A program made the translations under genes and the position numbers. From Akebia trifoliata (Eukaryota > Streptophyta > Magnoliopsida > Ranunculales > Lardizabalaceae), in assembly GCA_017979445.1 (NCBI GenBank), contig CM030708.1, positions 27,995,613 to 28,059,612 of the forward strand: 64,000 nt of DNA. The letters run 5' to 3'. Below, in pieces: positions 32,339-42,652 of this stretch; position 1 is the stretch's first letter; every line of letters begins with the position of its first letter. Under the pieces are notes generated by a model. It had not been told where the DNA came from and did not search any database. It saw only the letters and a program-made list of their open reading frames with translations.

Positions 32339-33438
32339 TTCTTGGAATAATTGAAGAAACTTATGACTAATTTTAGCTCATTATGATCAGCTTGCAACTA
32401 TTAAGCTATTGGACAGGAATGGGTTGCAAGGAAACAAAGAGTTTATTGATGAGGTTATAAAGTTAGGTCTCATTAAACATGAAAATCTGGTTAATCTCAT
32501 TGGATATTGTGCTGATGGAGATCAAAGGCTTTTGGTTTATGAGTATATGCAATTGTGGTCTTTAGAAAGTCATCTTCTAGGTATGTCGATTATACTAGAT
32601 CTTTTGATTTCATGATATTTCTTCGAAGAAAATTTTTAAGTAATAATCTTCCTTTGATTTTGTAATAATTCATTTTGGACAAAATTGCAATACTAGTCAC
32701 AAATTTTTTTGCAGATCTTGCTCCACACCAAAAACCATTGGACTGGTCTACAAGAATGAAAATAGCAGCAGGGGCCGCTAGAGGTCTGGAATATTTGCAT
32801 GACAATGCAAATCCCCCTGTTATACATTGCGACGTAAAATTGTCCAACATTTTGTTGGATGAATGGTTCAATCCAAAACTCTCCGAAGGGCTTGCCAAGC
32901 TTGGTCCTACTTGGGATAAGACTAAGCTATCACGAGGATCCATGGAGGGGGCATATAGGTCTCGTGCCTTGAAGTATACAAGAACAAGTAAGCTGACCTT
33001 GAAATCGGATATTTACAGTTTTGGAGTTGTTTTACTAGAGTTAATCACAGGACGAAGAGCCATGGACACTAGGAGGCCAATTGAAGAACAAAATTTAGTT
33101 TCTTGGGTAATTTTCTTCCTTACTCTTTTTTGTATCTCCATAATTTCTTGAATGTGAATCCATCTGAGGTTTGATTTTCTATGAATTGGAGTTTGGAAAT
33201 GATGTCGATGAAATAAAAGCTGTTATTCTACAAGAAGTTAATTGGAATGCTCGTGGCTTCAAGAAGAGTTGGGACAAATCATAATTCTTACGAGGTCAAT
33301 CCATCATTTTCAGTTAAAAATATGACTCATCATAAATCACCATTGTAAATTTATTCAGTCAAACCTACAACTAAATTTCAATCAAGAGCCACTACCTTTG
33401 TTCACCAAACACTCTTAAATAAAATGATAGGTTTTTGA

Positions 33439-33641
33439 ATAATGATTTTCTGATGCCACCTCTAACACACACCCTTGACATGGCATGTGCTAGAACCATA
33501 GATTCTTTCCTTGGGATACACAACTGCACTTATTTATGGGGATGTACAATTGTGTATCCCAAGGAGAAAATCTATGGTTCTAGCCCATGCCATGCACGTC
33601 AGGGGCGCGTGTCAGATGGGGGGCATTAGAAAATCACGACT
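33439..33641. mobile_element. Palindromic MITE
   Basis: The left arm AATGATTTTCTGATGCCACC is mirrored by GGGGGGCATTAGAAAATCAC at the right. An inner palindrome is GAACCATAGATT/AATCTATGGTTC. It lies in the last intron of kinase copy 2. Same family as 54042-54269. Confidence 0.75.
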
Positions 33642-34269
33642 CTAGTAGTCTTCAAATATTGGGTAATTTACCAAAATGTTCACCGAAAATTAAAAATTAC
33701 CAAAATGGTAGTTTACCATTTTGGTAAATAAGTTATTTTACCAAAACAGTAAAATTTGAAACGAACAATAATTTCGTAACAAAAATACCCTTTTAGCTTT
33801 GTTTTATAAAACAATAAACATATCCCCCTAATAGCTTTGAGCAAGCATAGAATTATTCAATGGCTGACTTTACTACATATCAAAAGCTAGTAAGTAGCAT
33901 CTTCATAATTTTAATCGAATTTAGAAGGTTGGTTTTTGATTAACATGTAACTTTTCTTTCATCAGTCATGGATATTGTTTGAACTTTTTCAAATACTATG
34001 TGATAATTTTTACGAATGTGTTGGTGAGCCTTACTGTATACCTTATATCTCTGTCCTTGTTGAACAATGCATTCATATCTACCTTGTATTCAAGTTGATT
34101 GAAACCATGGTCCAAAATCATTTATTTGCCTTGTTTCTTCGATATTTACTTGGTGTCAATGTTGTTATTCTGTTGAACAGGTGCGACCATTTTTCAAGCG
34201 AGACGAAGATAGTTCGGATGAATGCCAAAGTGTTGTTTCTGAAGACATAGAAAGGGATTCAAATTCAAG

Positions 34270-35551
34270 GTAAGAACAAACAAGTGACCCAAATGGATAT
34301 GTTGCAAATAAATTCGTGTAGTACTTTGATGTCTTTCCAAATAATTGTTTGCGAAGCAGATATTGAATGCAACCTATAATGCAAATGGAAGATGAATTGG
34401 GTTGAGGTGCAGACTAGGTTGCTCTCTATAAGACATTTCTCACCTCTGCAACAATGTTGTTGTTAATAGAAACTATGATGATAGGCCCTTGGGATACAAC
34501 TACTATTAATCTCTATTTTGCAATGAAACAGAGATGTTAGGGATTCCTACGAAAAATGTAAATAATGGTTCTAATCTGTTGAATTCATATACTAATCTCT
34601 AGAAAATCTATGTTTTTCCAATTATCTCAACTGTCTATTTGATGGAGAGATAAGAGAAAAAACATGTATTTCTTTCATATCAGAATCATAGTAACAAAGT
34701 TGCATTCAGTAATCTTTTGGTAAGGGTTCATCTCCCTTCAACTTTATCGTCTTCCTCTTCTCCTATCTTTTTTTAAATATATCTCGCCAATTTTACTATC
34801 TTTCTTATTTTACCCCATTTTCAATAATACCTCTAACTTTACTATCTTTCCACTTTAACCCACTTTATTGTCTTTTTCTCATCTTTCTCTTTCTTAATAA
34901 TACCTTTCTAACTTTATTATTTTTCCTTTTTTACCTCCCTTAACCTTAAAGAGGATGCACGTAGGCCAGTGACAATCCTTTATGTGATAGGGTTAAAAGT
35001 TTTGAAATGACTTGATTTTTTATTTTGCAAAGATGATCTATATGGTGTAGGGATCATCCTCTTAAAAAAATCAACCAATTTTGAAACTTCTAACCCCATT
35101 AAAAGTCATTTACAAGTTAACGGTAAAAATTGTAATGGTTGATGACTCATCTACTTGTAAATCACTTTTGATGGATTACCACATCAACAATTCTGACAGC
35201 CCTCTAAATTTCATCAAAAATTTTGGATCCAAAAAATAAAATAAAATTGAATTTTGTTTTCCTTTGAGCTTGATCCAGGGTTTTGAAAATGGATGGCCAT
35301 CAAACTTCCACTTAACTCCCAAACTTAAAATAAAAATTCAACGATGAAAAATAACACTTGTCGTTAAAATAAAATAAAATATTCAAAACTCATAGAATTG
35401 TGTCCTCTACAATTGTGAAGCATCGATCATGTGTTTGGATGTCACAATGTGATCCCAAGGACCTTTAGTAAGGGTGAAATCCTTAGTCCATGCTCTACAT
35501 GGTCCCTTCTTCAATGCAACCTTTTCCCTATAGATATATATATATATATAT
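34270..35551. other. Intergenic with a diverged MITE half
   Basis: 34750-34960 is pyrimidine-rich and resembles 61660-61820. 34985-35180 holds a decayed copy of the TTAGAAGTTTTG hairpin family (AGGGTTAAAAGTTTTGAAAT, GATCATCCTC). A (TA)n tract starts at 35534. No gene recognised. Confidence 0.5.
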
Positions 35552-35903
35552 GGGTCCTGTTCGGCACCCAACCATTTACCCAATAATTTGCCCAACTATT
35601 TTTGTCTTACATGAGTTAGAAATTTTGGAATGGGCTGATTTTTGGTGAGGATGATCTCCCATAGAGATCATCCTCACCAAAAATCAGCCCATTCCAAAAT
35701 TTCTAACCCAATATTTGCAATTTGAAAAATCGTGGACCGTCCATTTCTTGTAAAGCATTTGTGATGGGGTTAGAAGTTTTGGACTAGGCTGATTTTTGGT
35801 GAGGATTATCTCCTCACCATAGAGATCATCCTCACCAAAAATCAGCCCATTCCAAAACTTCTAACTCATGTAAGACAAAAATGGTTGGGTGTTGAACATT
35901 TCC
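35552..35903. mobile_element. TA-flanked MITE A (352 bp)
   Basis: It runs from GGGTCCTGTTCGGCACCC to GGTGTTGAACATTTCC between (TA)n tracts. Two hairpins, GTTAGAAATTTTGGAATGGG and GTTAGAAGTTTTGGACTAGG, surround a central CGTGGACCGTCCA. No coding capacity. Confidence 0.85.
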
Positions 35904-35923
35904 ATATATATATATATATATAT

Positions 35924-36276
35924 GGGAAATGTTCAGCAACAAACATTTTGGCAAAACATTTTTCAAAACATGGGTTAGAGGTTTTGGAATGGGCTGATTT
36001 TTTGTCAGGTTGATCTCTACGGTGAGGAGATCATCCTCCCCAAAAATCAGCCCGTTCCAAAACTTCTAACCCCATCAAAAATGGTTTACAAAAAATGGAC
36101 GGTCCAAGAGTTTTCAACTTGTAAACTGGGGCTAGAAGTTTTGGAATGGGCTGATTTTTGGTGAGGATGATCTCCTCGGCGAGGAGATCATCCTCACCAA
36201 AAATCAGCCCATTCCAAAACCTCTAACTCATGTTTTGAAAAATGTTTTGCCAAAATGTTTGTTGCTGAACAGGACC
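35924..36276. mobile_element. TA-flanked MITE B (353 bp)
   Basis: It starts GGGAAATGTTCAGCAACAAAC and ends GTTTGTTGCTGAACAGGACC. It is the same subfamily as F and L (CAACAAACATTTTGGCAAAA inside the ends). It shares the 20-bp TA tract 35904-35923 with element A. Confidence 0.9.
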
Positions 36277-36292
36277 TATATATATATATATA

Positions 36293-36673
36293 GGGAAATG
36301 TTCAGCACCCTAAGTTTTACCACACACTTTAACAAACGTTTTTTGTCCTACATGGGTTAGAAGTTTTGGAATGAGTTGATTTTTGGTGAGGATGATCTCT
36401 ATGATTAGAAGATCATCCTCCCCAAAAGTCAGCCCATTCCGAAATGTTTAGCCCCATGTTTACACGTTGAAAAATCGTGGACCGTCCAATTTTTGTAAAT
36501 CAATTTTGATGGGGTTGGAAGTTTTGGAATGAGCTGATTTTTTGTGAGGATGATCTCCTCACCATAGAGATCATCCTCACCAAAAATCAGCTCATTCCGA
36601 AACTTCTAACCCATGTAAGACAAAACGCGTTTGTTAAAGTGTGTGGTAAAACTAAGGGTGGCGAACGGGACCC
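36293..36673 (+). mobile_element. TA-flanked MITE C (381 bp)
   Basis: It starts GGGAAATGTTCAGCACCC and ends GGTGGCGAACGGGACCC. The inner ends TTTACCACACACTTTAACAA/TTGTTAAAGTGTGTGGTAAA are shared with D, E, I and K. It is one arm of a large inverted repeat with D. Confidence 0.9.
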
Positions 36674-36689
36674 TATATATATATATATA

Positions 36690-37068
36690 GGGTCCCGTTC
36701 GCCACCCTTAGTTTTACCACACTTTAACAAACGCGTTTTGTCTTACATGGGTTAGAAGTTTCGGAATGAGCTGATTTTTGGTGAGGATGATCTCTATGGT
36801 GAGGAGATCATCCTCACCAAAAATCAGCTCATTCCAAAACTTCCAACCCCATCAAAATTGATTTACAAAAATTGGACGGTCCACGATTTTTCAACTTGTA
36901 AACATGGGGCTAAACATTTCGGAATGGGCTGACTTTTGGGGAGGATGATCTTCTAATCATAGAGATCATCCTCACCAAAAATCAACTCATTCCAAAACTT
37001 CTAACCCATGTAGGACAAAAAACGTTTGTTAAAGTGTGTGGTAAAACTTAGGGTGCTGAACATTTCCC
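36690..37068 (-). mobile_element. TA-flanked MITE D (379 bp), inverted relative to C
   Basis: It starts GGGTCCCGTTCGCCACCC and ends GGTGCTGAACATTTCCC, i.e. it is close to the reverse complement of C. The junction GGGACCC-(TA)8-GGGTCCC is itself a perfect palindrome. Confidence 0.9.
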
Positions 37069-37074
37069 TATATC

Positions 37075-37106
<32 letters not shown>

Positions 37107-37487
37107 GGGAAATGTTCAGCACCCTAAGTTTTACCACACACTTTAACAAACGTTTTTTGTCCTACATGGGTTAGAAGTTTTGGAATGAGTTGATTTTTGG
37201 TGAGGATGATCTCTATGATTAGAAGATCATCCTCCCCAAAAGTCAGCCCATTCCGAAATGTTTAGCCCCATGTTTACAAGTTGAAAAATCGTGGACCGTC
37301 CAATTTTTGTAAATCAATTTTGATGGGGTTGGAAGTTTTGGAATGAGCTGATTTTTGGTGAGGATGATCTCCTCACCATAGAGATCATCCTCACCAAAAA
37401 TCAACCTATTCCGAAACTTCTAACCCATATAGGACAAAACACGTTTGTTAAAGTGTGTGGTAAAACTTAGGGTGCTGAACGGGACCC
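37107..37487 (+). mobile_element. TA-flanked MITE E (381 bp)
   Basis: Nearly identical to C and in the same orientation (GGGAAATGTTCAGCACCC ... GAACGGGACCC). It is preceded by a (TA)n tract interrupted by TCTTCTAA at 37073-37080. Confidence 0.9.
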
Positions 37488-37508
37488 ATATATATATATA
37501 TATATATA

Positions 37509-37872
37509 GGGTCCCTTTCAGCAACAAACATTTTGACAAACATTTTGGCAAAACATTTTTAAAACATTGGTTAGAGGTTTTGGAATGGGTTGATTTTTGG
37601 TGAGGATGATCTCTAAGGTGAGGAGATCATCCTCACCAAAAATCAGCCCATTCCAAAACTTCTAGCCCTATATTTACAAGTTGAAAAATCGTGGACCGTC
37701 CATTTTTTGTAAACCATTTTTGATGGGTTAGAAGTTTTGGAATGAGCTGATTTTTGGTGATGATGATCTCCTCACCGTAGAGATCATCCTCACCAAAAAT
37801 CAGCCCATTCCAAAACCTCTAACCCATATTTTGAAAAATGTTTTGCCAAAATGTTGTTGCTGAACATTTCCC
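37509..37872 (-). mobile_element. TA-flanked MITE F (364 bp)
   Basis: It starts GGGTCCCTTTCAGCAACAAAC and ends GTTGTTGCTGAACATTTCCC. Inverted relative to B and L of the same subfamily. Confidence 0.9.
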
Positions 37873-37884
37873 ATATATATATAT

Positions 37885-38293
37885 GGGGCGGTTCAAGGGC
37901 CATATGAGAAAACATATAAGAAAACTTTCGTTTTTCAAAATAAGCGTTAGAGGTTTTGGATTGAGCTGTTTTTGCAAGGATGGTCACTATGATGAGAAGA
38001 TCATCCTCACAAAAAATCAGCTCAATCAGAAACTTCTAAATCCATCAAAAGTGATTTACAAATTAGTGATAAAAAGTGGTAAAAAATCGACGGTCCACAT
38101 TCTAAATCACTTTTAATGGGGTTAGAAGTTTCAGATTGAGCTGATTTTTTTTTTTTTTGGATGATCTTCCCATCATAGAGATCATCCTCACAAAAAATCA
38201 GCTCAATCCAAAATTTCTAACTCATATTTTAAAATTTTATTAAAAACGAAAGTTTTCTTATATGTTTTCTCAGATGGCCCTTGAACCTGACCC
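37885..38293. mobile_element. TA-flanked MITE G (409 bp), divergent ends
   Basis: It starts GGGGCGGTTCAAGGGCCATA and ends TGGCCCTTGAACCTGACCC. The arms carry GAGAAAACATATAAGAAAAC. The internal hairpins are of the GTTAGAAGTTTCAGATTGAG type, a clearly separate subfamily that still targets TA tracts. Confidence 0.85.
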
Positions 38294-38307
38294 TATATAT
38301 ATATATA

Positions 38308-38493
38308 GGGGACGGTTCGAGGGACGTTTGAAAAGCAGTGTTGGAAACCGATGTTTCCAACTTGTTGGATTTAACGGTTCGAACGGCGGCTGTGATTATC
38401 GTTTGGAAACAGCTGGAAAGAAACATGTTTTTAATAAAAATTCATTTAATTATAAAAAACTCCTTCTATTACGGGATTTATTAAAATTAAATC

Positions 38494-38538
<45 letters not shown>

Positions 38539-39510
38539 AACTCGAACACAGGTGAAATGTTTCTCGATCTCTCGATCGATCGATCAACCTCATTCTCTCT
38601 CTCGATTGACCTTAACGTGAGTTTATCATTAATTTTAAAACTTTGCTGTAACAAAAGAATTTAAATACCAGGACTGCAAATCAGCGACACTGAAATCTTG
38701 AAGTGGATCGGGATCGGTGCATGAAAAAGACAGTTTAAAACACGAGCAGAGAAAATCAGATTGTCATGTTTACTTTACTCACTACTTCTTTTGTAAGTGT
38801 TCTGAGAGGTTATTAGTATATATAAGCTCTTTTTCATAGTGGGTTTACGATGTAAGGGGTGTCAAGAGAGGTTGATGTCATTTCTTAACCTTCACCCACC
38901 GAGGGTTAGCTGAGATTCTAAAGACATCGGCGATGTAACATAAGGGTGGCGTAACCCCACAAAAATTGTTCAAAATATACTTTTATACTGTGTTATCTTC
39001 CACAGTTCTACTTAAGGACAGGGTAGGCGGATCTGTACACGAAGACTAAGGGGGTCTTTCCCCTACAAAATTTTAATTTAAAAAAAAAATACTGTGTTAT
39101 CTTCTACAGTTCTACATAGGAGGGCTTGAACTACCTGTAGATTACAGGTGCCATAAGCTGATTCTGAATCTCTTCTGTTGTTACACAAACCTGAGGTTTA
39201 TGAGAGAGATTACTAACTCTAGCAAAAAGCTCCAGTACTGAGTGATTTTTTTCTCACAATAGCCCAACAGCCATTTGACATGTGGCGTGAGTCACATCAT
39301 TAATGGAGAGAAAAGTTACTCTCTCATGCCCACACAAAGGGTAATAGAAATTGGAGGGAGATTTCTATAATTATATGAAATCTTATTAGAAACATGTTGC
39401 TTTCCAGCTGTTTCCAAATGATAATCACAGCCGTTCAAACCGTCAAATCCAACGAGTTGGAAACATCGGTTTCCAACACACTGCTTTCAAACGTCCCTCG
39501 AACCGTCCCC
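38308..39510. mobile_element. TA-flanked element H (1203 bp) with terminal repeats of about 110 bp
   Basis: The left arm GGGGACGGTTCGAGGGACGT runs to CAGCTGGAAAG; the right arm CTTTCCAGCTGTTTCCAAAT runs to GAACCGTCCCC. The interior of about 980 bp holds a (TC)n tract (38499-38535), CGATCGATCGATCGATC and unrecognised sequence with no open frame of note. The internal hairpins typical of its neighbours are absent. Confidence 0.85.
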
Positions 39511-39531
39511 ATATATATATATATATATATA

Positions 39532-39914
39532 GGGAAATGTTCAGCACCCTAAGTTTTACCACACACTTTAACAAACGTTTTTTGTCCTACATGGGTTAGA
39601 AGTATTGGAATGAGCTGATTTTTGGTGACGATGATCTCTATGATTAGAAGATCATCCTCCCCAAAAATCAGCCCATTCCGAAATGTTTAGCCCCATGTTT
39701 ATAGGTTCAAAAATCGTGGACCGTCCATTTTTTGTAAATCATTTTTGATGGGGTTAGAAGTTTTGGAATGAGCTGATTTTTTTTGGTGAGGATGATCTCC
39801 TCACCATAGAGATCATCCTCACCAAAAATCAGCCCATTCCGAAACTTCTAACCCATGTAGGACAAAACGCGTTTGTTAAAGTGTGTGGTAAAACTTAGGT
39901 GCCGAACGGGACCC
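39532..39914 (+). mobile_element. TA-flanked MITE I (383 bp)
   Basis: Close copy of C, E and K (GGGAAATGTTCAGCACCC ... GCCGAACGGGACCC), flanked by a 21-bp and a 28-bp TA tract. Confidence 0.9.
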
Positions 39915-39942
39915 ATATATATATATATATATATATATATAT

Positions 39943-40177
39943 GGGAGGCGTTCGGCGCCAAACAGTTTAACAAACATTTTGGCAAACATTTTTAAGCCGA
40001 CAGATTTAAAGTAAATGAATGGATCAGATTTAATTTTATTGTTTTATAAAGTTATAAGTTAATTACAGTGCCGTCCCTCATTTTCATCGTATTTAGGCGA
40101 CGCCCCTCTCCTCTTTCAAACCGAACGAAGTAAGGTTCTGTTACCTTTCTTCTCTGTCGAACCTTCTGTCATTCTCA

Positions 40178-40216
<39 letters not shown>

Positions 40217-40805
40217 CTCTCTTCTCTCTCTCTCACTCTCGCTCCAGCTCTCTCATTCATTCTCGGTATCTCTCTCGTTCTCGCTCGGTCTCTCACTCGC
40301 TCTCGGTCTCGCTCTTACTCACTCATTCTCTTTCGTCGATGGAGTTGCAGAGAGGTCGAGGTTCCAGGCGTTCGTGCTTCGTCGATGGAGTTGCAGAAAG
40401 GTCGAAGTTGCAGTCATTTGTGCTTCGTCGATGGAGGTCAGCCGTTCGTGTTTTGTGAGAGAATCAGAGAATCGTCGAACGAGAGAGATAGTTCTGTCGA
40501 GGTAGTTGCGAGAGCGAGAATGAGAGAGCTTGAGCAAGAAGGTTTCATGAGAGAATCAAGGAATGAGAGGGTGAGCACAAGAGGGCTTTACTTGGTTCTA
40601 TCGAGAGAGGAAATGAGAGAGTTCTCACTCTCTGTTTTTCTTTTCTTTTTTTAAATCGACAGGGAGGACGCACTAATATACAAACTTTTGAGGGATGGCG
40701 CTGTTAAAATCCTTCACTTAAACCCGATCACCTGTTGTTTGAATCTCGACCACCCATTTCGTTGTTATCCAACGCATGAAAAATGTTTTGTGCCGAACGG
40801 GACCC
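39943..40805. mobile_element. TA-flanked element J (863 bp) with unusual cargo
   Basis: The termini GGGAGGCGTTCGGCGCC and GTGCCGAACGGGACCC are inverted. Inside: a CT-rich tract (40172-40330) like a plant 5' UTR, a 46-bp tandem repeat (40332-40455) and a GAGAGA/GAACGAG-rich stretch with an open frame 40385-40654 (RESSNERDSS, MRELEQEGFMRESRNERVS). The frame is low-complexity Arg/Glu/Ser-rich and not recognised. The cargo may be captured genomic sequence. Confidence 0.75.
40332..40455 (+). repeat. 46-bp tandem repeat, 2.7 copies, inside element J
   Basis: Units begin TTCGTCGATGGAGTTGCAGA at 40332 and 40378, and TTCGTCGATGGAGGTCAGCC at 40424. The exact 46-bp spacing is seen directly. Confidence 0.85.
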
Positions 40806-40819
40806 TATATATATATATA

Positions 40820-41199
40820 GGGAAATGTTCAGCACCCTAAGTTTTACCATACACTTTAACAAACGTTTTTTGTCCTACATGGGTTAGAAGTTTTGGAATG
40901 GGCTGATTTTTGGTGAGGATGATCTCTATGATTAGAAGATCATCCTCCCCAAAAATCAGCCCATTCCGAAATGTTTAACCCCATGTTTACAAGTTGAAAA
41001 ATCGTGGACCGTCCATTTTTTGTAAATCATTTTGATGGGGTTAGAAGTTTTGGAATGAGCTGATTTTTGGTGAGGATGATCTCCTCACCATAGAGATCAT
41101 CCTCACCAAAAATCAGTCCATTCCGAAACTTCTAACCCATGTAGGACAAAACGCGTTTGTTAAAGTGTGTGGTAAAACTTAGGGTGCCGAACGGGACCC
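40820..41199 (+). mobile_element. TA-flanked MITE K (380 bp)
   Basis: Close copy of C, E and I in the same orientation, ending GGTGCCGAACGGGACCC before a (TA)n tract with one AAA interruption. Confidence 0.9.
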
Positions 41200-41225
41200 A
41201 TATATATATATAAATATATATATAT

Positions 41226-41579
41226 GGGAAATGTTCAGCAACAAACATTTTGGCAAAACATTTTTCAAAACATGGGCTAGAGGTTTTGGAATGGGCTGAT
41301 TTTTGGTGAGGATGATATCTATGACGAGGAGATCATCATCACCAAAAATCAGCCCATTCCAAAACTTCTAACCCCATCAAAAATGATTTACAAACAATGG
41401 ACGGTCCACGATTTTTCAACTTGTAAACTGGGGCTAGAAGTTTTGGAATGGGCTGATTTTTGGTGAGGATGATCTCCTCACCGTAGAGATCATTCTCACC
41501 AAAAATCAGCCCATTCCAAAACATCTAACCCATGTTTTGAAAAATGTTTTGCCAAAATGTTTGTTGCTGAACGGGGACC
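41226..41579 (+). mobile_element. TA-flanked MITE L (354 bp)
   Basis: Same subfamily and orientation as B (GGGAAATGTTCAGCAACAAAC ... GTTGCTGAACGGGGACC). Confidence 0.9.
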
Positions 41580-41592
41580 TTATATATATATA

Positions 41593-41896
41593 GGGTAGCG
41601 TTCAATGGCAAACTTTTTGGCAAAACATTTTTCAAAACATAAGTTAGAAGTTTTGGAATGGGCTGATTTTTGGTGAGGATGATCTCTACGGTGATATATA
41701 GGGTAGCGTTCAATGTCAAACTTTTTGGCAAAACATTTTTCAAAACATAAGTTAGAAGTTTTGGAATGGGCTGATTTTTGGTGAGGATGATCTCTACGGT
41801 GAGGAGATCATCCTCACCAAAAATCAGCCCATTCAAAACCTCTAACTCATGTTTTGAAAAATGTTTTGCCAAAAAGTTAGCCATTGAACGCCCCCC
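41593..41896 (+). mobile_element. TA-flanked MITE M, partly duplicated
   Basis: A left half (41593-41693, GGGTAGCGTTCAATGGCAAA to ATCTCTACGGTG) is followed by ATATATA and then a more complete copy (41701-41896, GGGTAGCGTTCAATGTCAAA to CCATTGAACGCCCCCC). The two halves are nearly identical over about 100 bp, so this is a recent duplication or insertion. Confidence 0.85.
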
Positions 41897-41939
41897 ATAT
41901 ATATATGTATATATATTAGTTTTGAATCCATTAGCCCAC

Positions 41940-42650
41940 AATCAATAAAAAAGTATTTAATTTCTAGGTTGCTTCGAGGTCATTTTCCTCATTAGTTGAC
42001 TTTGAGAAAATATATTTTTACTTTCTCCAACAAGTGGGATATATATAAGCAAGTACTTAATTTCTAGCTTGCTTCGAGGTCATTTTCCTCATTAGTTGAC
42101 TTTGAGAAAATATATTTTTACTTTTTCACAAGTGGGTTATATATATATATGTAAGAATTAAATTTCTAGGTTGCTTCGAGGTCATTTTCCTCATTAGTTG
42201 AGTTTGAGAAAATATATTTTTACTTTCTCCAACAAGTGGGATATATATAAGCAAGTACTTAATTTCTAGCTTGCTTCGAGGTCATTTTCCTCATTAGTTG
42301 ACTTTGAGAAATATATTTTTACTTTTCCACAAGTGGGTTATATATATATGTAAGAATTAAATTTCTAGGTTGCTTCGAGGTCATTTTCCTCATTAGTTGA
42401 CTTTGAGAAAATATATTTTTACTTTCTCCAACAAGTGGGATATATATAAGCAAGTACTTAATTTCTAGCTTGCTTCGAGGTCATTTTCCTCATTAGTTGA
42501 CTTTGAGAAGTATATTTTTACTTTCTCCACAAGTGGGTTATATATATATGCAAGAATTAAATTTCTAGCTTGCTTCGAGGTCATTTTCCTCATTAGTTGA
42601 CTTTGAGAACATATATTTTACTTTCTCCAACAAGTGGGATTTATCTATAC
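41940..42650 (+). repeat. Seven-copy 100-bp tandem array related to the leader module
   Basis: Units with TTTCTAGSTTGCTTCGAGGT start at 41961, 42061, 42163, 42263, 42362, 42462 and 42562. Two types alternate: one linked by GGGATATATATAAGCAAGTA and one by GGGTTATATATATATGTAAG, giving a period near 200 bp for the dimer. It resembles the leaders at 18268, 23008 and 43045. Confidence 0.9.
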
Positions 42651-42652
42651 AT

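Larger units (their letters stand above)
31880..34269 (+). pseudogene. RLCK-VII (PBS1-like) kinase pseudogene, copy 2
   Basis: Exon A (31880-31998) encodes STFCELASTTNNF and a damaged glycine loop EAGRFGIVYKG. Exon B (32391-32580) reads [18 protein letters not shown] (Lys kept), [20 protein letters not shown]. Exon C (32715-33106) reads [31 protein letters not shown] (HRD changed to HCD), SEGLAKLGP (DFG lost), [18 protein letters not shown] (APE lost), [19 protein letters not shown] last exon (34181-34269) starts VRPFFKRDEDSSDECQ, sharing only RPFFK with the C-terminal exon at 20591. Splice sites are largely intact and exons B and C have no stops. Key catalytic motifs are gone, so it would at best make a pseudokinase. 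A 288-bp element sits in intron 1. Confidence 0.9.

Noticed and set aside
38499..38600. (TC)n plus CGATCGATC as a regulatory GAGA-type site
   Set aside because: It lies inside element H with no adjacent gene; a simple repeat is enough to explain it.
35534..41910. Possible CRISPR array because of regularly repeated palindromes
   Set aside because: Repeats are 350-1200 bp transposon-like units separated by TA tracts, in a plant genome. No spacer/repeat structure.
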